Assembly (NCBI GenBank): GCA_934157035.1
Contig: CAKPHG010000004.1
Location: 1 to 64,000 of the forward strand
Length of the DNA stretch: 64,000 nt
Direction: 5' to 3'
Source of the DNA: an uncultured Clostridia bacterium
GTDB taxonomy: Bacteria > Bacillota > Clostridia > TANB77 > CAG-508
Part shown: piece after piece, positions 46,050 through 56,264 of the stretch
Layout: each line of letters opens with the position of its first letter
Position numbering within the stretch: position 1 is the stretch's first letter
Notes under the pieces: model-generated
Seen by the model: only the letters and a program-made list of their open reading frames with translations
What the model was told of the DNA's origin: nothing
The model's database searches: none
Translations under genes and position numbers: made by a program

Positions 46050-46075
46050 GCCCGTCCCTAAAATTTAATTTATCC
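46050..46075. repeat. Solitary half-element related to 44740-44765
   Basis: GCCCGTCCCTAAAATTTAAT and onward resembles the right arm of the palindromic element (GCCCGTTCCTAATAGTTTAC), both ending TATCCAAATA. It overlaps the last codons and stop of polC. Confidence 0.4.
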
Positions 46076-49000
46076 AAATAGGCTCATTTGGTTGCTTTGG
46101 CTCATGCCTTCTAGGCAACCCATTTTTTTAAGTAGGTCTACTACTGAATTTCCTATTTTTGAACGAATTTTCATATCGTCTATTGACATGAATTTTCCGT
46201 CTTTTTTTGCGTCTTCTATTCCTTGTGCTGCAACTGTTCCAAGTCCTGGTACACTATTTAGTGGTGGACGTATTCCATCTTCTTCTATTCTAAATTTTGT
46301 ACTATGAGATTTGTATAAATCTATTGGTAGGAATTTTATTCCTCTTTCATACATTTCTAATACTAATTCCAAAATAGCGTACATATTCTTGTCTTTTGTT
46401 GTCGCACTATTTCCTGCTAAGTCTATTTCTTTCATTTTGTTTTTTACTCTTTCTTTTCCATAGCACATTATTTCACTATCAAATTCGTCTGCACGAATTG
46501 TAAAATATGCTGTATAATATGCTTTTGGCTGATGTACTTTAAACCATGCTATTCTAAATGCGTTTGTTACATATGCTGCTGCATGGGCTTTTGGGAACAT
46601 GTATTTTATTTTTTCGCATGATTTTATATACCAATCTGGTACATCATGTTCTTTCATTAATTCTTTATATTCTGCCCATTTTGCTGGATCTTTTAATGCT
46701 TTTCCTTTACGTACTGTTTCCATTATTTTAAATGCATGGTTTGGTGGTACACCTTTCTTTATTAAGTAAATCATAATATCGTCACGACAACAGATTGAAT
46801 CTTGAAGTGTTGTCGTTCCTTCATCTATTAATGTTTGTGCGTTTCCAAGCCACACATCTGTACCATGTGATAGACCTGATATACGAATTAATTCGTCAAA
46901 TGTTTTAGGTTTAGTATCTACAAGCATTCCTCTTACGAATTTTGTCCCAAACTCTGGTATTCCATAACTTCCTACTTTGCTTCCTATTTGTTCTGGAGTT
47001 ACTCCTAATGCATCTGTAGAACTAAATATACTCATTGTTTCTTTATCATCTAACGGTACTTTTGTTGGGTCTATTCCTGTTAAATCATAAAGCATACGTA
47101 TTACTGTTGGATCGTCGTGTCCTAGTATATCTAGTTTTAACAAGTTTTGATCTATTGAGTGGTAGTCAAAGTGTGTTGTTATAATATCTGAATTAGGATC
47201 ATCTGCTGGATGTTGTACTGGCGTAAATTCATATATTTCTCTACCTTTTGGTACAACTATAATTCCTCCTGGGTGTTGTCCTGTTGTTCTTTTTATTCCT
47301 GTACATCCTGCAGAGACTCTTATAACTTCTGCATTTGATACTGGAATTCCTCTTTCTTCGTAATATTTTTTAACATATCCATAAGCTGTCTTATCGGCTA
47401 CTGTACCAACAGTACCTGCCTTAAATGTTGTTCCTTTTCCAAATATTACTTCTGTATATCTATGTGCTTTTGCTTGATATTCTCCTGAGAAGTTTAAGTC
47501 GATATCAGGCTCTTTATCTCCATTAAATCCTAAGAAAGTTTCAAATGGTATATCTATTCCGTCTTTAACCATTTTTGTTCCACATTTTGGACAATCTTTA
47601 TCTGGTAAGTCAAATCCACATTGATATCCATAGTCTGTAAAATCTGAGTATTTACAATTTGGACATCTATAGTGTGGTGGAAGTGAGTTAACTTCTGTTA
47701 TACCTGTCATATTTGCAACAAATGATGAACCAACAGATCCTCTGGAACCTACTATATATCCATCTTCGTTTGATTTCCATACTAGCTTTTGTGCAATTAT
47801 GTACATAACGGAGAATCCATTTTTTATAATAGAATTTAGCTCTTTATCAAGTCTTTCTTGTACTATATCTGGAAGTGGATCTCCATATAGCTCGTGTGCT
47901 TTACTAAATGCAATATCTTTTATTGTTTGCTCACAACCTTCAATGTGTGGTGGACATTTTTCTGGTGATATTGGACTTATTCTTTCGCACATATCTGCTA
48001 CTTTATTTGTGTTTGTTACAACAACTTCATATGCTTTTTCTTCGCCTAAATATTCAAATTCTTTAAGCATTTCTTCTGTTGTTCTTAAATATAGTGGTGC
48101 TTGTTCATCTGCATCTTCATAGCCTTGACCAGCCATTAATATTCTTCTATATATTTCATCTTGTGGGTCCATAAAGTGAACGTCGCAAGTTGCAACTACA
48201 AGCTTTCCTAGTTTTTCTCCTAAATTTACAATTTTTCTATTTATGTCTTCTACTGCTTTTGCATCTGGAAGTGTACCATTTCTTACCATGTACATATTGT
48301 TTCCTGTAGGTTGAATTTCTAAGTAATCGTAGTCTTTTGCTATTTCTTCTATTTCTTCTTCATCTTTTCCTTCTACAATAGCTCTATATAGTTCTCCTGC
48401 TTCACAGGCACTTCCTAGTATTAAACCTTCAGAATATTTTTTATAAATTGATTTTAATATACGTGGTTTTTTATAAAAATAGTGCAAGTGTGATATTGAT
48501 ACTAATTTATATAAATTTTTTAGACCTACGTAGTCTTTTGCTAAAATAATTGCATGGTAACTTGGTAATTTTTTAAAGTCTACCTCGAATTTTCTATCTA
48601 TATCATCTAATGTATATATTTCTTTTTCTTTAAGCATATCAAACATTACATTTAAAACTTTTACTGTTGTATCTACATCATCTAATGCTCTATGTGCTAC
48701 TTCTACAACTATACCTAATTTGTCTGCTATCAATCCTAATTTGTATCTTTTGAATTCTGGGAATAATAGTTTTGCAAGTCTTAATGTATCTAAATATGTA
48801 TTTTCCAATGTATAACCTAATTGTTTTGCATTATATTTTAAGAAACCTATATCAAAGTCTGCATTGTGTGCAACTAATATACTATCTTCTCCAATAAATT
48901 CTAACATTTTAGGGAATATTTCATCTATTTTTGGCGCATCTTTTACCATATCATCTGTAATATTTGTTACTTCTACAACCTTTGGTGGTATTGGCTTTTC

Positions 49001-50881
49001 AGGGTTTACAAATGTTGAAAAACTATCTATTACTTCTCCGTTTTTAACTTTCATAATTCCTATTTCTGTGATTTTTTCTGTTCTAAATGAAAGTCCAGTT
49101 GTTTCTAAGTCTAATACGCAAAATGTAGAATCTTCTATGTTTTGATTTTTGGAAAATGATACTACATTTGATTTATCTGGTACTAAATATGCTTCTACAC
49201 CATATATAACTTTCATATCTGGATTGTCATAGCCTAACATTTTGTGTGCATCTGGAAAGGCTTGTACAACTCCATGGTCAGTAATTGCTATTGACTTCAT
49301 TCCCCACTTCATTGCTCTTTTTATAAGGTCTGTAACAGGAGTTACTGCATCCATTTGACTCATTTGAGTATGCATGTGAAGTTCAACTCTTTTTACTTCA
49401 GAGTTGTCCATTCTTATTTCTCTTTTTATTCCATTTGATTTTATAATAGTGTTTGCCATTACTGTTAGTTCGTTTGCAAAAGTATCCATTCCTGCTTTTC
49501 CAGCAAGTCTTATTCCTTTTGCTTCTTTTATTTTGCTCATTATTTTTTTGCTATTTTCTTTTGTTAAAAATGCCTTACATGTAATAGTGCTTGTTCCGTC
49601 ATATACAGCAATACTTAAAAGTATTTTTCCACCTTTTAGTTCTCTGTCTTCCATAGATATAACTTCGCCATCTATAGCTACATTTCCAGATTCTACGCCT
49701 AAATCTTGTATTTTTACTAATGGTTCTTTTATTTCTGGGTGCATTCCTAAAATTAATGGTGAATCTTCATCATCTGTAGGAAGTTTTGGAAAATCTTCAC
49801 CATTTACTTCTAATATTGTATTTGCCATAATTGTAACATCACCTGCAAATGAATCTAGTCCTGCTTTTCCTATTGTTTTTATTCCGCTTGCATTTTTTAT
49901 TTTATTTGCTACTTCATTTCCTTCTTCAATATTTTTAGTAAATGATTTACAAGTAATTATTCCTGTTCCATCATATATATCATATACAAGCATTCCTTTA
50001 CCTGTTTTAGTTTCTCTTGCTGTACATTCTACAACTCTTCCTTCTATTGTTATTCTTTTATTACTTGCTTCTATATCTTTTATTTTTACCTTACATTCTT
50101 TTGCTTTTGAAGCAGTTCCTAATATTATATTATTTGCTTCTTCCATTTCTTCTAATTCAGAAAGATATGCTTCGTCTGGAACTGGTACATCTTCTCCAAA
50201 GAATTCTTCTCCAGCTACACCTGTATGCTCTATATTTTCTTTTACTGGCTTATTTTGTTCTATATTATTTTCTTCTACATGTTTTATTTCTTCTTGCAAA
50301 TGTTTTATAAGCTCTTCTTCTTGCTTTTTTGCATATTCTTGTTGCACTCTTATTTGTTCTTCTGATATATTTTCTATAAAATTAACTTTTAATTTTTTAC
50401 CATATATATTAAATAGAAAATTAGACAATGTTTCATCTATTTTTTTTGCTGTTAAAAAGTCTTTTCCTTTTATTAAAAGCATTACATTTGCTTGACTTTT
50501 ATCAATAGTGATAATACTATTATTTAAAATAGCTTTAGTCATAGGATGTTTTACAGCCATATATTCTATTATATCTGTCCACTCATTTGTAATATTGTCT
50601 TGTTCTACGTTTGTTTCGCAAACACCTTCATTTTCTTTTTCTTTATTTTCATTATAAACAAGTTTGATACACGCTTCTTTTATTCCAAAGCGTGTTTCTA
50701 AGTATTTTTCGAAATTATATACATCTTTTACTTTTATTTGGTTATTTACATTAAGTTCTACCTCTAATGTATTTGTTTTTTTAAACAAGTTTACACTTTT
50801 TACTGTAGAACTAAGTAAATCTTTATTATTTGAATAAAAGTCTTTAAATACTTCTTTTACTGTTTTTACTGCCCCATCCAT
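46070..50881 (-). CDS. polC: DNA polymerase III alpha subunit, PolC type, with duplicated OB domain
   Basis: 1603 residues; the replicative polymerase of low-GC Gram-positives. In order: N-terminal domain, two tandem OB-fold units (about 260-370, ITIEGRVVECTARETKTGKG, and about 385-495, VAIDGEVISMEDRELKGGKI), PHP domain (RVELHMHTQMSQMDAVTP), proofreading exonuclease inserted in it (FCVLDLETTGLSF, VAHNADFDIGF), zinc-binding Cys set (HYRCPNCKYSDF and DKDCPKCGTKM) and the polymerase core (DIDLNFSGEYQ). PolC is usually near 1440 residues with one OB unit; the second unit explains the extra length. No CGG codon in 1603. Confidence 0.95.
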   Translation of the reverse strand: MDGAVKTVKEVFKDFYSNNKDLLSSTVKSVNLFKKTNTLEVELNVNNQIKVKDVYNFEKYLETRFGIKEACIKLVYNENKEKENEGVCETNVEQDNITNEWTDIIEYMAVKHPMTKAILNNSIITIDKSQANVMLLIKGKDFLTAKKIDETLSNFLFNIYGKKLKVNFIENISEEQIRVQQEYAKKQEEELIKHLQEEIKHVEENNIEQNKPVKENIEHTGVAGEEFFGEDVPVPDEAYLSELEEMEEANNIILGTASKAKECKVKIKDIEASNKRITIEGRVVECTARETKTGKGMLVYDIYDGTGIITCKSFTKNIEEGNEVANKIKNASGIKTIGKAGLDSFAGDVTIMANTILEVNGEDFPKLPTDDEDSPLILGMHPEIKEPLVKIQDLGVESGNVAIDGEVISMEDRELKGGKILLSIAVYDGTSTITCKAFLTKENSKKIMSKIKEAKGIRLAGKAGMDTFANELTVMANTIIKSNGIKREIRMDNSEVKRVELHMHTQMSQMDAVTPVTDLIKRAMKWGMKSIAITDHGVVQAFPDAHKMLGYDNPDMKVIYGVEAYLVPDKSNVVSFSKNQNIEDSTFCVLDLETTGLSFRTEKITEIGIMKVKNGEVIDSFSTFVNPEKPIPPKVVEVTNITDDMVKDAPKIDEIFPKMLEFIGEDSILVAHNADFDIGFLKYNAKQLGYTLENTYLDTLRLAKLLFPEFKRYKLGLIADKLGIVVEVAHRALDDVDTTVKVLNVMFDMLKEKEIYTLDDIDRKFEVDFKKLPSYHAIILAKDYVGLKNLYKLVSISHLHYFYKKPRILKSIYKKYSEGLILGSACEAGELYRAIVEGKDEEEIEEIAKDYDYLEIQPTGNNMYMVRNGTLPDAKAVEDINRKIVNLGEKLGKLVVATCDVHFMDPQDEIYRRILMAGQGYEDADEQAPLYLRTTEEMLKEFEYLGEEKAYEVVVTNTNKVADMCERISPISPEKCPPHIEGCEQTIKDIAFSKAHELYGDPLPDIVQERLDKELNSIIKNGFSVMYIIAQKLVWKSNEDGYIVGSRGSVGSSFVANMTGITEVNSLPPHYRCPNCKYSDFTDYGYQCGFDLPDKDCPKCGTKMVKDGIDIPFETFLGFNGDKEPDIDLNFSGEYQAKAHRYTEVIFGKGTTFKAGTVGTVADKTAYGYVKKYYEERGIPVSNAEVIRVSAGCTGIKRTTGQHPGGIIVVPKGREIYEFTPVQHPADDPNSDIITTHFDYHSIDQNLLKLDILGHDDPTVIRMLYDLTGIDPTKVPLDDKETMSIFSSTDALGVTPEQIGSKVGSYGIPEFGTKFVRGMLVDTKPKTFDELIRISGLSHGTDVWLGNAQTLIDEGTTTLQDSICCRDDIMIYLIKKGVPPNHAFKIMETVRKGKALKDPAKWAEYKELMKEHDVPDWYIKSCEKIKYMFPKAHAAAYVTNAFRIAWFKVHQPKAYYTAYFTIRADEFDSEIMCYGKERVKNKMKEIDLAGNSATTKDKNMYAILELVLEMYERGIKFLPIDLYKSHSTKFRIEEDGIRPPLNSVPGLGTVAAQGIEDAKKDGKFMSIDDMKIRSKIGNSVVDLLKKMGCLEGMSQSNQMSLFG

Positions 50882-50904
50882 TTTTATTTAAGCCCCCTAA
50901 GCTT

Positions 50905-53337
50905 TTAATATATGTCATCTTCTGTATCAAATAATCCAAGAATTTGTGAAGTACCTAAATTTCTTCTTTTTACTGTTATAGGTTTTTCTTCTATAATCTT
51001 TGGTTCTTTCATTTGTATAATAGTAGTTTCTTTTTTTATTGGTTTTGCTACTATTTTTTGAGTCTTTTCTATAACTTTATTATTTTCTGGCTCTTTAGTT
51101 TCAGTTTTACTTTTTGTCTTAGTACTTGTAGTTGTCTTTTTTTGTTTCTCCTCTTGTACTACATTTTTAGTAATCGCCTTTATTTTTTGTTCTATTATTT
51201 TTTCAATTACTTTTACATCTGTATCTGTATTTGAATTTGATTCTAATTTTTCTATTCTATTTTCTAATTTTTTTACAGTATCTTTTAAATTTTTATTTTC
51301 TATTTGTAAATTTTCTACTATATTTTGTAAATCTCTATTTTTTTCTTCTATAACTTTGTTTTTTTCTTGTATTTCTCTATTTGTTTCATCATTTGAAGCT
51401 TGTCTTTTTATATTATTTTGCTCTACTTGAATAAACTTTTTATTTATTTGTTCTTGAAGCACTTTTACTAATTTATTCATATCTAAAACATTTTTATTCA
51501 TTTGTTTTTGGAAAAGTTGCAATTTTGAGTCTATTTCTTCTTGTTTTTTCTTAGAATCTTGTTCATTTATTTCTTCAAATTGATTTATTATATTTTCTGT
51601 TAGTTGTTTATTTGCGTCTAATTCTTTTACTAAATCTTCAAATTTTGCATTAAACTCATTTTTCGTTTCTTCTATTTCAGTCTTATTAGCTTCTAGACCT
51701 CTATTTATAATAATATTTTGTTGCTCACTATCTTTGTCTATTATACTTCTTATTTCCTCTAATTCATCATTAATCTTAACTTTTGTATCTTGAAGTTTTT
51801 TATTAAGGTCTTCAGTTAATTCTATTTCTTTTTGATTTGCATCTTCTTTAAAATTATTAATTTTTTTATCTAATTCTTCTTTTAGTACTACTATATCTTT
51901 ACTTGTATTTTCTTCAAAATTTTGAACCTTTGTATCTACTTTTTCTTTAAAAACTGTTATTTCTTTGCTTGCATTTTCTTCTAAACTTTGTATTCTATTA
52001 TTTAAGTTTTCCTGTACTTCTTCTTGTTTTTTATTTATATTATCTTCAAATTCTTCATTTTTTTGTTTTAAATATTCTTCTAAAATTATTTGCTTTTCAT
52101 TTATTTTTTCTTCTATTTCTTCTTGCTTTTTTTGAAACTTATTATTTGTTTTCTCTATTTCTTTCTCATTTTTCTTAGATAAATCATTTATTAGCTTGTT
52201 AAACTCTTTCTTATTTTGATCACTTTCCGCATTTATTTTTGAAGTTGTATTTACAAAATCTTCTTCATATTTTTGGAACTTTTCATCTCTTTCTTGTTTG
52301 TCTTGTTGAACCGTTTTTTCTATTTTTTCTAAATTTTCTTTTAACAATGCTTCTATTTTATTTTTCTTTTCTTCAGTATCTTCTTGCAAATTAACCATTC
52401 CGTCATTAAATTGTTTTATCAATCTGTCTAACTCTTCTTTATTTTCTTTTGTGAAATTTGTTACTATTTCACTATTTTGTTTTTTACTTTCTTCTAAATC
52501 ATTTCTTACATCTAATATAGCTTGATTGAACTCATCTATCAATTCTTTCATTTGTTTACTATATTTTTTGTCTATACTATCATTTCTTGTTTTATTTAAT
52601 TTTTCTGTTTCTTTAACTTCTTCTTGAAGTTCATCTAAATATTTTTGAAATTCTACTTTAAAATCATTTATTTCTGTTATTTGTTTTTCTAGTTTTTCAT
52701 CATTTTCTTTAACCAGTTGGTTAATTTTATTATTTTCTTCTTCAAATAAATTTTCTAAATTCTTTTTTAGTTCTTCTCCTGTAACTTCAAAATTACTTTG
52801 TACTTCTATTAATTTATCTTCTATATCTCTGTTTTTTACTTGTGTATCTTCTTGTAACTCTTGCATCTTGCTTTCTGTTTCTATTCTTAAAGAATTTACT
52901 TCTGAACCAATTTTCTCCTCAAGTTCTTTTTTGCTTTCTAAGATTTTTAATATTATTTTTTTCATTTTTTGTACAGGCGTTAATTCTTTAACTCTAACTG
53001 TAAGTTTATCAAATTCTTTTCTAAAAGCTTCAAATTGTTTTTCATTTTTTTTCTGTAATACTTCTAACTCTTTTTCAATACTTAAACTTATTTCTTCTTT
53101 GCCATCTTTACTAAATTTCTTTTGTACTTTATCTATTCTTTCTATTTCTTTTTTGTTTAATTGATATAAATCCATTATTTTTTGACATAGTTGTTTTAAT
53201 GTTTCAATCTCTTTATCATATTTGTTATCTTCTACATATTTTTGAAATTTTAAAATAAGGTCATTTTGTGATTTTTCTATTGTTTCATTCAATTCTTTTA
53301 TTTTTTCATCTAATATTTCTTCATTATTATCTTTCAT
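50905..53337 (-). CDS. Giant cytoplasmic coiled-coil protein
   Basis: 810 residues, almost entirely Glu/Lys/Asn/Gln heptads (for example EKVDTKVQNFEENTSKD and EELDKKINNFKEDANQK), so one very long coiled coil with a short basic, Thr-rich tail. No membrane helix. I do not recognise a family. It sits inside the conserved rseP-polC neighbourhood, 17 nt from rseP and 23 nt from polC, where many Firmicutes have ispG. A structural or chromosome/cell-shape role is possible but only inferred. Confidence 0.75.
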   Translation of the reverse strand: MKDNNEEILDEKIKELNETIEKSQNDLILKFQKYVEDNKYDKEIETLKQLCQKIMDLYQLNKKEIERIDKVQKKFSKDGKEEISLSIEKELEVLQKKNEKQFEAFRKEFDKLTVRVKELTPVQKMKKIILKILESKKELEEKIGSEVNSLRIETESKMQELQEDTQVKNRDIEDKLIEVQSNFEVTGEELKKNLENLFEEENNKINQLVKENDEKLEKQITEINDFKVEFQKYLDELQEEVKETEKLNKTRNDSIDKKYSKQMKELIDEFNQAILDVRNDLEESKKQNSEIVTNFTKENKEELDRLIKQFNDGMVNLQEDTEEKKNKIEALLKENLEKIEKTVQQDKQERDEKFQKYEEDFVNTTSKINAESDQNKKEFNKLINDLSKKNEKEIEKTNNKFQKKQEEIEEKINEKQIILEEYLKQKNEEFEDNINKKQEEVQENLNNRIQSLEENASKEITVFKEKVDTKVQNFEENTSKDIVVLKEELDKKINNFKEDANQKEIELTEDLNKKLQDTKVKINDELEEIRSIIDKDSEQQNIIINRGLEANKTEIEETKNEFNAKFEDLVKELDANKQLTENIINQFEEINEQDSKKKQEEIDSKLQLFQKQMNKNVLDMNKLVKVLQEQINKKFIQVEQNNIKRQASNDETNREIQEKNKVIEEKNRDLQNIVENLQIENKNLKDTVKKLENRIEKLESNSNTDTDVKVIEKIIEQKIKAITKNVVQEEKQKKTTTSTKTKSKTETKEPENNKVIEKTQKIVAKPIKKETTIIQMKEPKIIEEKPITVKRRNLGTSQILGLFDTEDDIY

Positions 53338-53353
53338 TTTTTTCTCCTTAGCT

Positions 53354-54607
53354 TTATAAAATTCTCAAAATATCATTATAAGTAACATATATTGATAAAG
53401 CAATTAACAATGCAAATCCTGCTAGTTGTATATTTATTTCTACTTTTTCACTAATTTTTTTGCCTCTTATAGCTTCTATTATTAGTAATAAGAATTTTCC
53501 TCCGTCTAATGCTGGTATAGGTAGCAAATTTGTTACTCCTAAAGATAAAGATATAAGAGCTAGAATATATATATAATCTTGTATTTTGTTTGTTTTAACA
53601 ACAACTTCTGAGATTCCTACTGGTCCCATAAATTGATCTATTTTTACTTTTCCTGTAAATAACATTTTTAAATTATCAAATATTGAAAATAAAAAGTCTT
53701 TTGTTTCAAAAAAAGCATAATATAAATTATTAGAGAAATTATTTTCAGCCTGTTTAAAATATATACCCAAATAATAATTATATTTCTTATCTGGCTCAAC
53801 CTTTATATTTATTTCTTCATTTCCTCTTTTTAAAGTAAAATCTAATGTTTCATTTTCTTCTTTATTAATTTCTTCTATAATTTCATTTTGATTTTTTACT
53901 TCTTTTTGGTTTATTTTTAAAATCTCATCATTTGCTTTTATTCCTTGCTTTTCTGCATTACTTCCTAGCTCTATAGTTATTATTTTTGTGCTTTCACCTG
54001 ATGATTTTAAATATATTCCTGTACTTTTATATTCTTGTTTCGTTGGTGTTAATAATACATTTATTTCATTATTGTTTCTTTTTACTGTAAGCTCTAATTC
54101 TTCTTTATTATAATTTTGCATTATTTTGTCTATATCTTTTTTTGTGTGGACTCTTTTATTATTAATTTTTATTATTTCATCTTCAGCTTGTATACCTGCA
54201 TTTTGAGCTGCATAATCATTTATTGTTTCTTTTACAATTAAAGATGTATTATTTCCTGTACACAATGTTAGCGTAAAATATATAATTATTGCAAAAATAA
54301 TATTTACTGAGGCTCCTGCTACTATTATCGCTATTCTTTTTGGAATGCTTGCCTCACTAAAAGAACCCTCTTTAGTTGAGTGTTCTTCTTCTCCCTCTAA
54401 ATTAACAAAACCTCCCAAAGGAATTAATCTTATTGAATATTTTGTTTGTTTTCCTTGCTTTTTCCATATAACCGGTCCAAAACCAATAGAAAATTCATTT
54501 ACTGTTACTTTACATAGCCTTGCCACAAAAAAATGACCTGCCTCATGTATTAATACTAAAAAACCTAAAACAAATATTATTTTTAAAGCATTTATAATAA
54601 AAATCAA
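53354..54607 (-). CDS. rseP: Site-2 zinc protease RseP
   Basis: 417-residue intramembrane metalloprotease. HEAGH (21-25), two PDZ domains between helix 1 and the last helices (NDYAAQNAGIQAEDEI and SNAEKQGIKANDEI), then NLLPIPALDGGKFL with the second metal ligand. It cleaves membrane proteins such as anti-sigma factors; the anti-sigma at 4381-5568 is a possible client. The start is TTG, 8 nt after AAAAGGAG. Length normal for a two-PDZ type. Confidence 0.92.
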   Translation of the reverse strand: MIFIINALKIIFVLGFLVLIHEAGHFFVARLCKVTVNEFSIGFGPVIWKKQGKQTKYSIRLIPLGGFVNLEGEEEHSTKEGSFSEASIPKRIAIIVAGASVNIIFAIIIYFTLTLCTGNNTSLIVKETINDYAAQNAGIQAEDEIIKINNKRVHTKKDIDKIMQNYNKEELELTVKRNNNEINVLLTPTKQEYKSTGIYLKSSGESTKIITIELGSNAEKQGIKANDEILKINQKEVKNQNEIIEEINKEENETLDFTLKRGNEEINIKVEPDKKYNYYLGIYFKQAENNFSNNLYYAFFETKDFLFSIFDNLKMLFTGKVKIDQFMGPVGISEVVVKTNKIQDYIYILALISLSLGVTNLLPIPALDGGKFLLLIIEAIRGKKISEKVEINIQLAGFALLIALSIYVTYNDILRIL

Positions 54608-54622
54608 TTTAAAATCTCCTTT

Positions 54623-55432
54623 TTACAATAACATAAGCAAAAAGTATGCAAATGGAGCAATAAATATAACACTATCTATACGATCTAACATTCCTCCGTG
54701 ACCAGGAATTAGATTACTAAAATCTTTTATTCCTGTATATCTTTTTATACTAGAAGCTGCTAAATCTCCCATTTGTCCTACTAAACTTAAAACAATTCCT
54801 ATTAATATTATATATAAATAATTAAAATTCATTCCTAGATATGTATTGCATATAAATGTATATATTAGCATTATAATAACTGCACCTATTGTTCCTGCTA
54901 TACTACCTTCTATACTTTTATTTGGACTTATTTGTGTAAATTTGTGTTTTCCAAATTTCTTGCCTATTAAATATGCAAAAATATCTGTACCCCAAGCTGC
55001 AAAAAACACATACCAAATTAAAATTCTACCGTTTTGCATTTCGCGAATTACTGGAATATACATTAAAAATACTACAATATAGCATATTCCAAAGCAAGTA
55101 ATTGCTATATCTTTTATGTTATATTTCATATTACTTGCTATTACTTGTGCAAACAATACCAAAATAGAAATTGGTATTAATGCTGCAATTACTTTTAGTA
55201 CATATTCAGATGGAATTATATGTATACACGCTATTGATAATGCACATATATATGCCATCCATCTTAAATCTTTATTTTTATTTTGTTCCTTAAAACTATG
55301 AAAATATTCATGTAATGCCATAATAGCAATTAAGCTGACTACTATATCTACTAAATATTTATTTCCAAATATCAAAATTATTGCTACTAATGGAAATCCA
55401 ATTAATGCTGATGCTAATCTTTTAAAATCCAT
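54623..55432 (-). CDS. cdsA: Phosphatidate cytidylyltransferase
   Basis: 269 residues, about eight helices; signature GQMGDLAASSIKRYTGIKDFSNLIPGHGGMLDRIDS. Makes CDP-diacylglycerol for phospholipid synthesis. Between uppS and rseP with short gaps. Confidence 0.94.
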   Translation of the reverse strand: MDFKRLASALIGFPLVAIILIFGNKYLVDIVVSLIAIMALHEYFHSFKEQNKNKDLRWMAYICALSIACIHIIPSEYVLKVIAALIPISILVLFAQVIASNMKYNIKDIAITCFGICYIVVFLMYIPVIREMQNGRILIWYVFFAAWGTDIFAYLIGKKFGKHKFTQISPNKSIEGSIAGTIGAVIIMLIYTFICNTYLGMNFNYLYIILIGIVLSLVGQMGDLAASSIKRYTGIKDFSNLIPGHGGMLDRIDSVIFIAPFAYFLLMLL

Positions 55433-55444
55433 AAATAATCCTTT

Positions 55445-56152
55445 CTATTGTGCTCCAAATTTTCTATTTCTCTTTTGATAAATTTCTATTGCTTCGTCTA
55501 AGTCTTTTTCTTCAAAGTCTGGCCAGTTCTTTTCTACAAATACAAATTCTGAATATACTATTTGCCATGGTAAGAAGTTACTTATTCTTAATTCTCCGCT
55601 TGTTCTAATTAGTAAGTCTGGATCTGGTTGACCTGCTGTATATAAATTGTCTGATATTAGTTGTTCGTTAATATCTTCTACTTTTATTTTTCCTTCTTTT
55701 ACTTGCTCTGATATTATCTTTACCGCTTTTACAATTTCGTCTCTTCCACCGTAATTTAATGCAATATTAAATGTTACTCCCGTATTATTTTTGGTTCGTT
55801 CCATACATTTATTAATACTTTTTTGCATTCCTTCTGGTAGTGCTGAAATATCTCCTAGCACTTTTACTTTTATGTTTTCTGTATCTGCACGTTTACTATA
55901 CTCATCTAAGTAATTTTGAAGTAATAGCATAAGTGCTCCTACCTCATCTGAAGTTCTTTTCCAATTTTCTGTTGAAAATGCATACACTGTGATATAACCT
56001 AATCCTATTTTATTTGCATAACGTACAATTTTTTCTAAAGTTTTTGCCCCTTCTTTATGTCCTAACTTAGGGTCTAAACCTTTTTTCTTCGCCCATCTTC
56101 TATTTCCATCCATTATAATTGCAATATGCTTTGGCATTTTTTCTTTTTCCAT
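55445..56152 (-). CDS. uppS: Undecaprenyl diphosphate synthase
   Basis: 235 residues, cis-prenyltransferase that makes the C55 lipid used by peptidoglycan and capsule synthesis. IIMDGNRRWA (12-21, catalytic Asp15), GHKEGA, FSTENW and the C-terminal PDLLIRTSGELRISNFLPWQ are intact. Confidence 0.96.
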   Translation of the reverse strand: MEKEKMPKHIAIIMDGNRRWAKKKGLDPKLGHKEGAKTLEKIVRYANKIGLGYITVYAFSTENWKRTSDEVGALMLLLQNYLDEYSKRADTENIKVKVLGDISALPEGMQKSINKCMERTKNNTGVTFNIALNYGGRDEIVKAVKIISEQVKEGKIKVEDINEQLISDNLYTAGQPDPDLLIRTSGELRISNFLPWQIVYSEFVFVEKNWPDFEEKDLDEAIEIYQKRNRKFGAQ

Positions 56153-56264
56153 CTTTTTTCACCTATCTTATTTATCTTGTTTTAATTTTTGTCGGGGACG
56201 CATCTTTTTCTGTGGTAAATTCTTTAATGCTAAGATACTTTCCACGCTGGGTGTTTCTATTATT

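Noticed and set aside
49404..50495. A 363-codon open frame on the plus strand inside polC.
   Set aside because: It is antisense to polC, has the Ser/Phe/Ile/Pro-rich composition expected of the complement of a Lys/Glu-rich gene, and no SD or family match.
56153..56264. G+C-rich GGGGACGCATCT stretch between frr and uppS as another copy of the palindromic element.
   Set aside because: It shares only a few bases with GGGACGGGCC and has no inverted arm.
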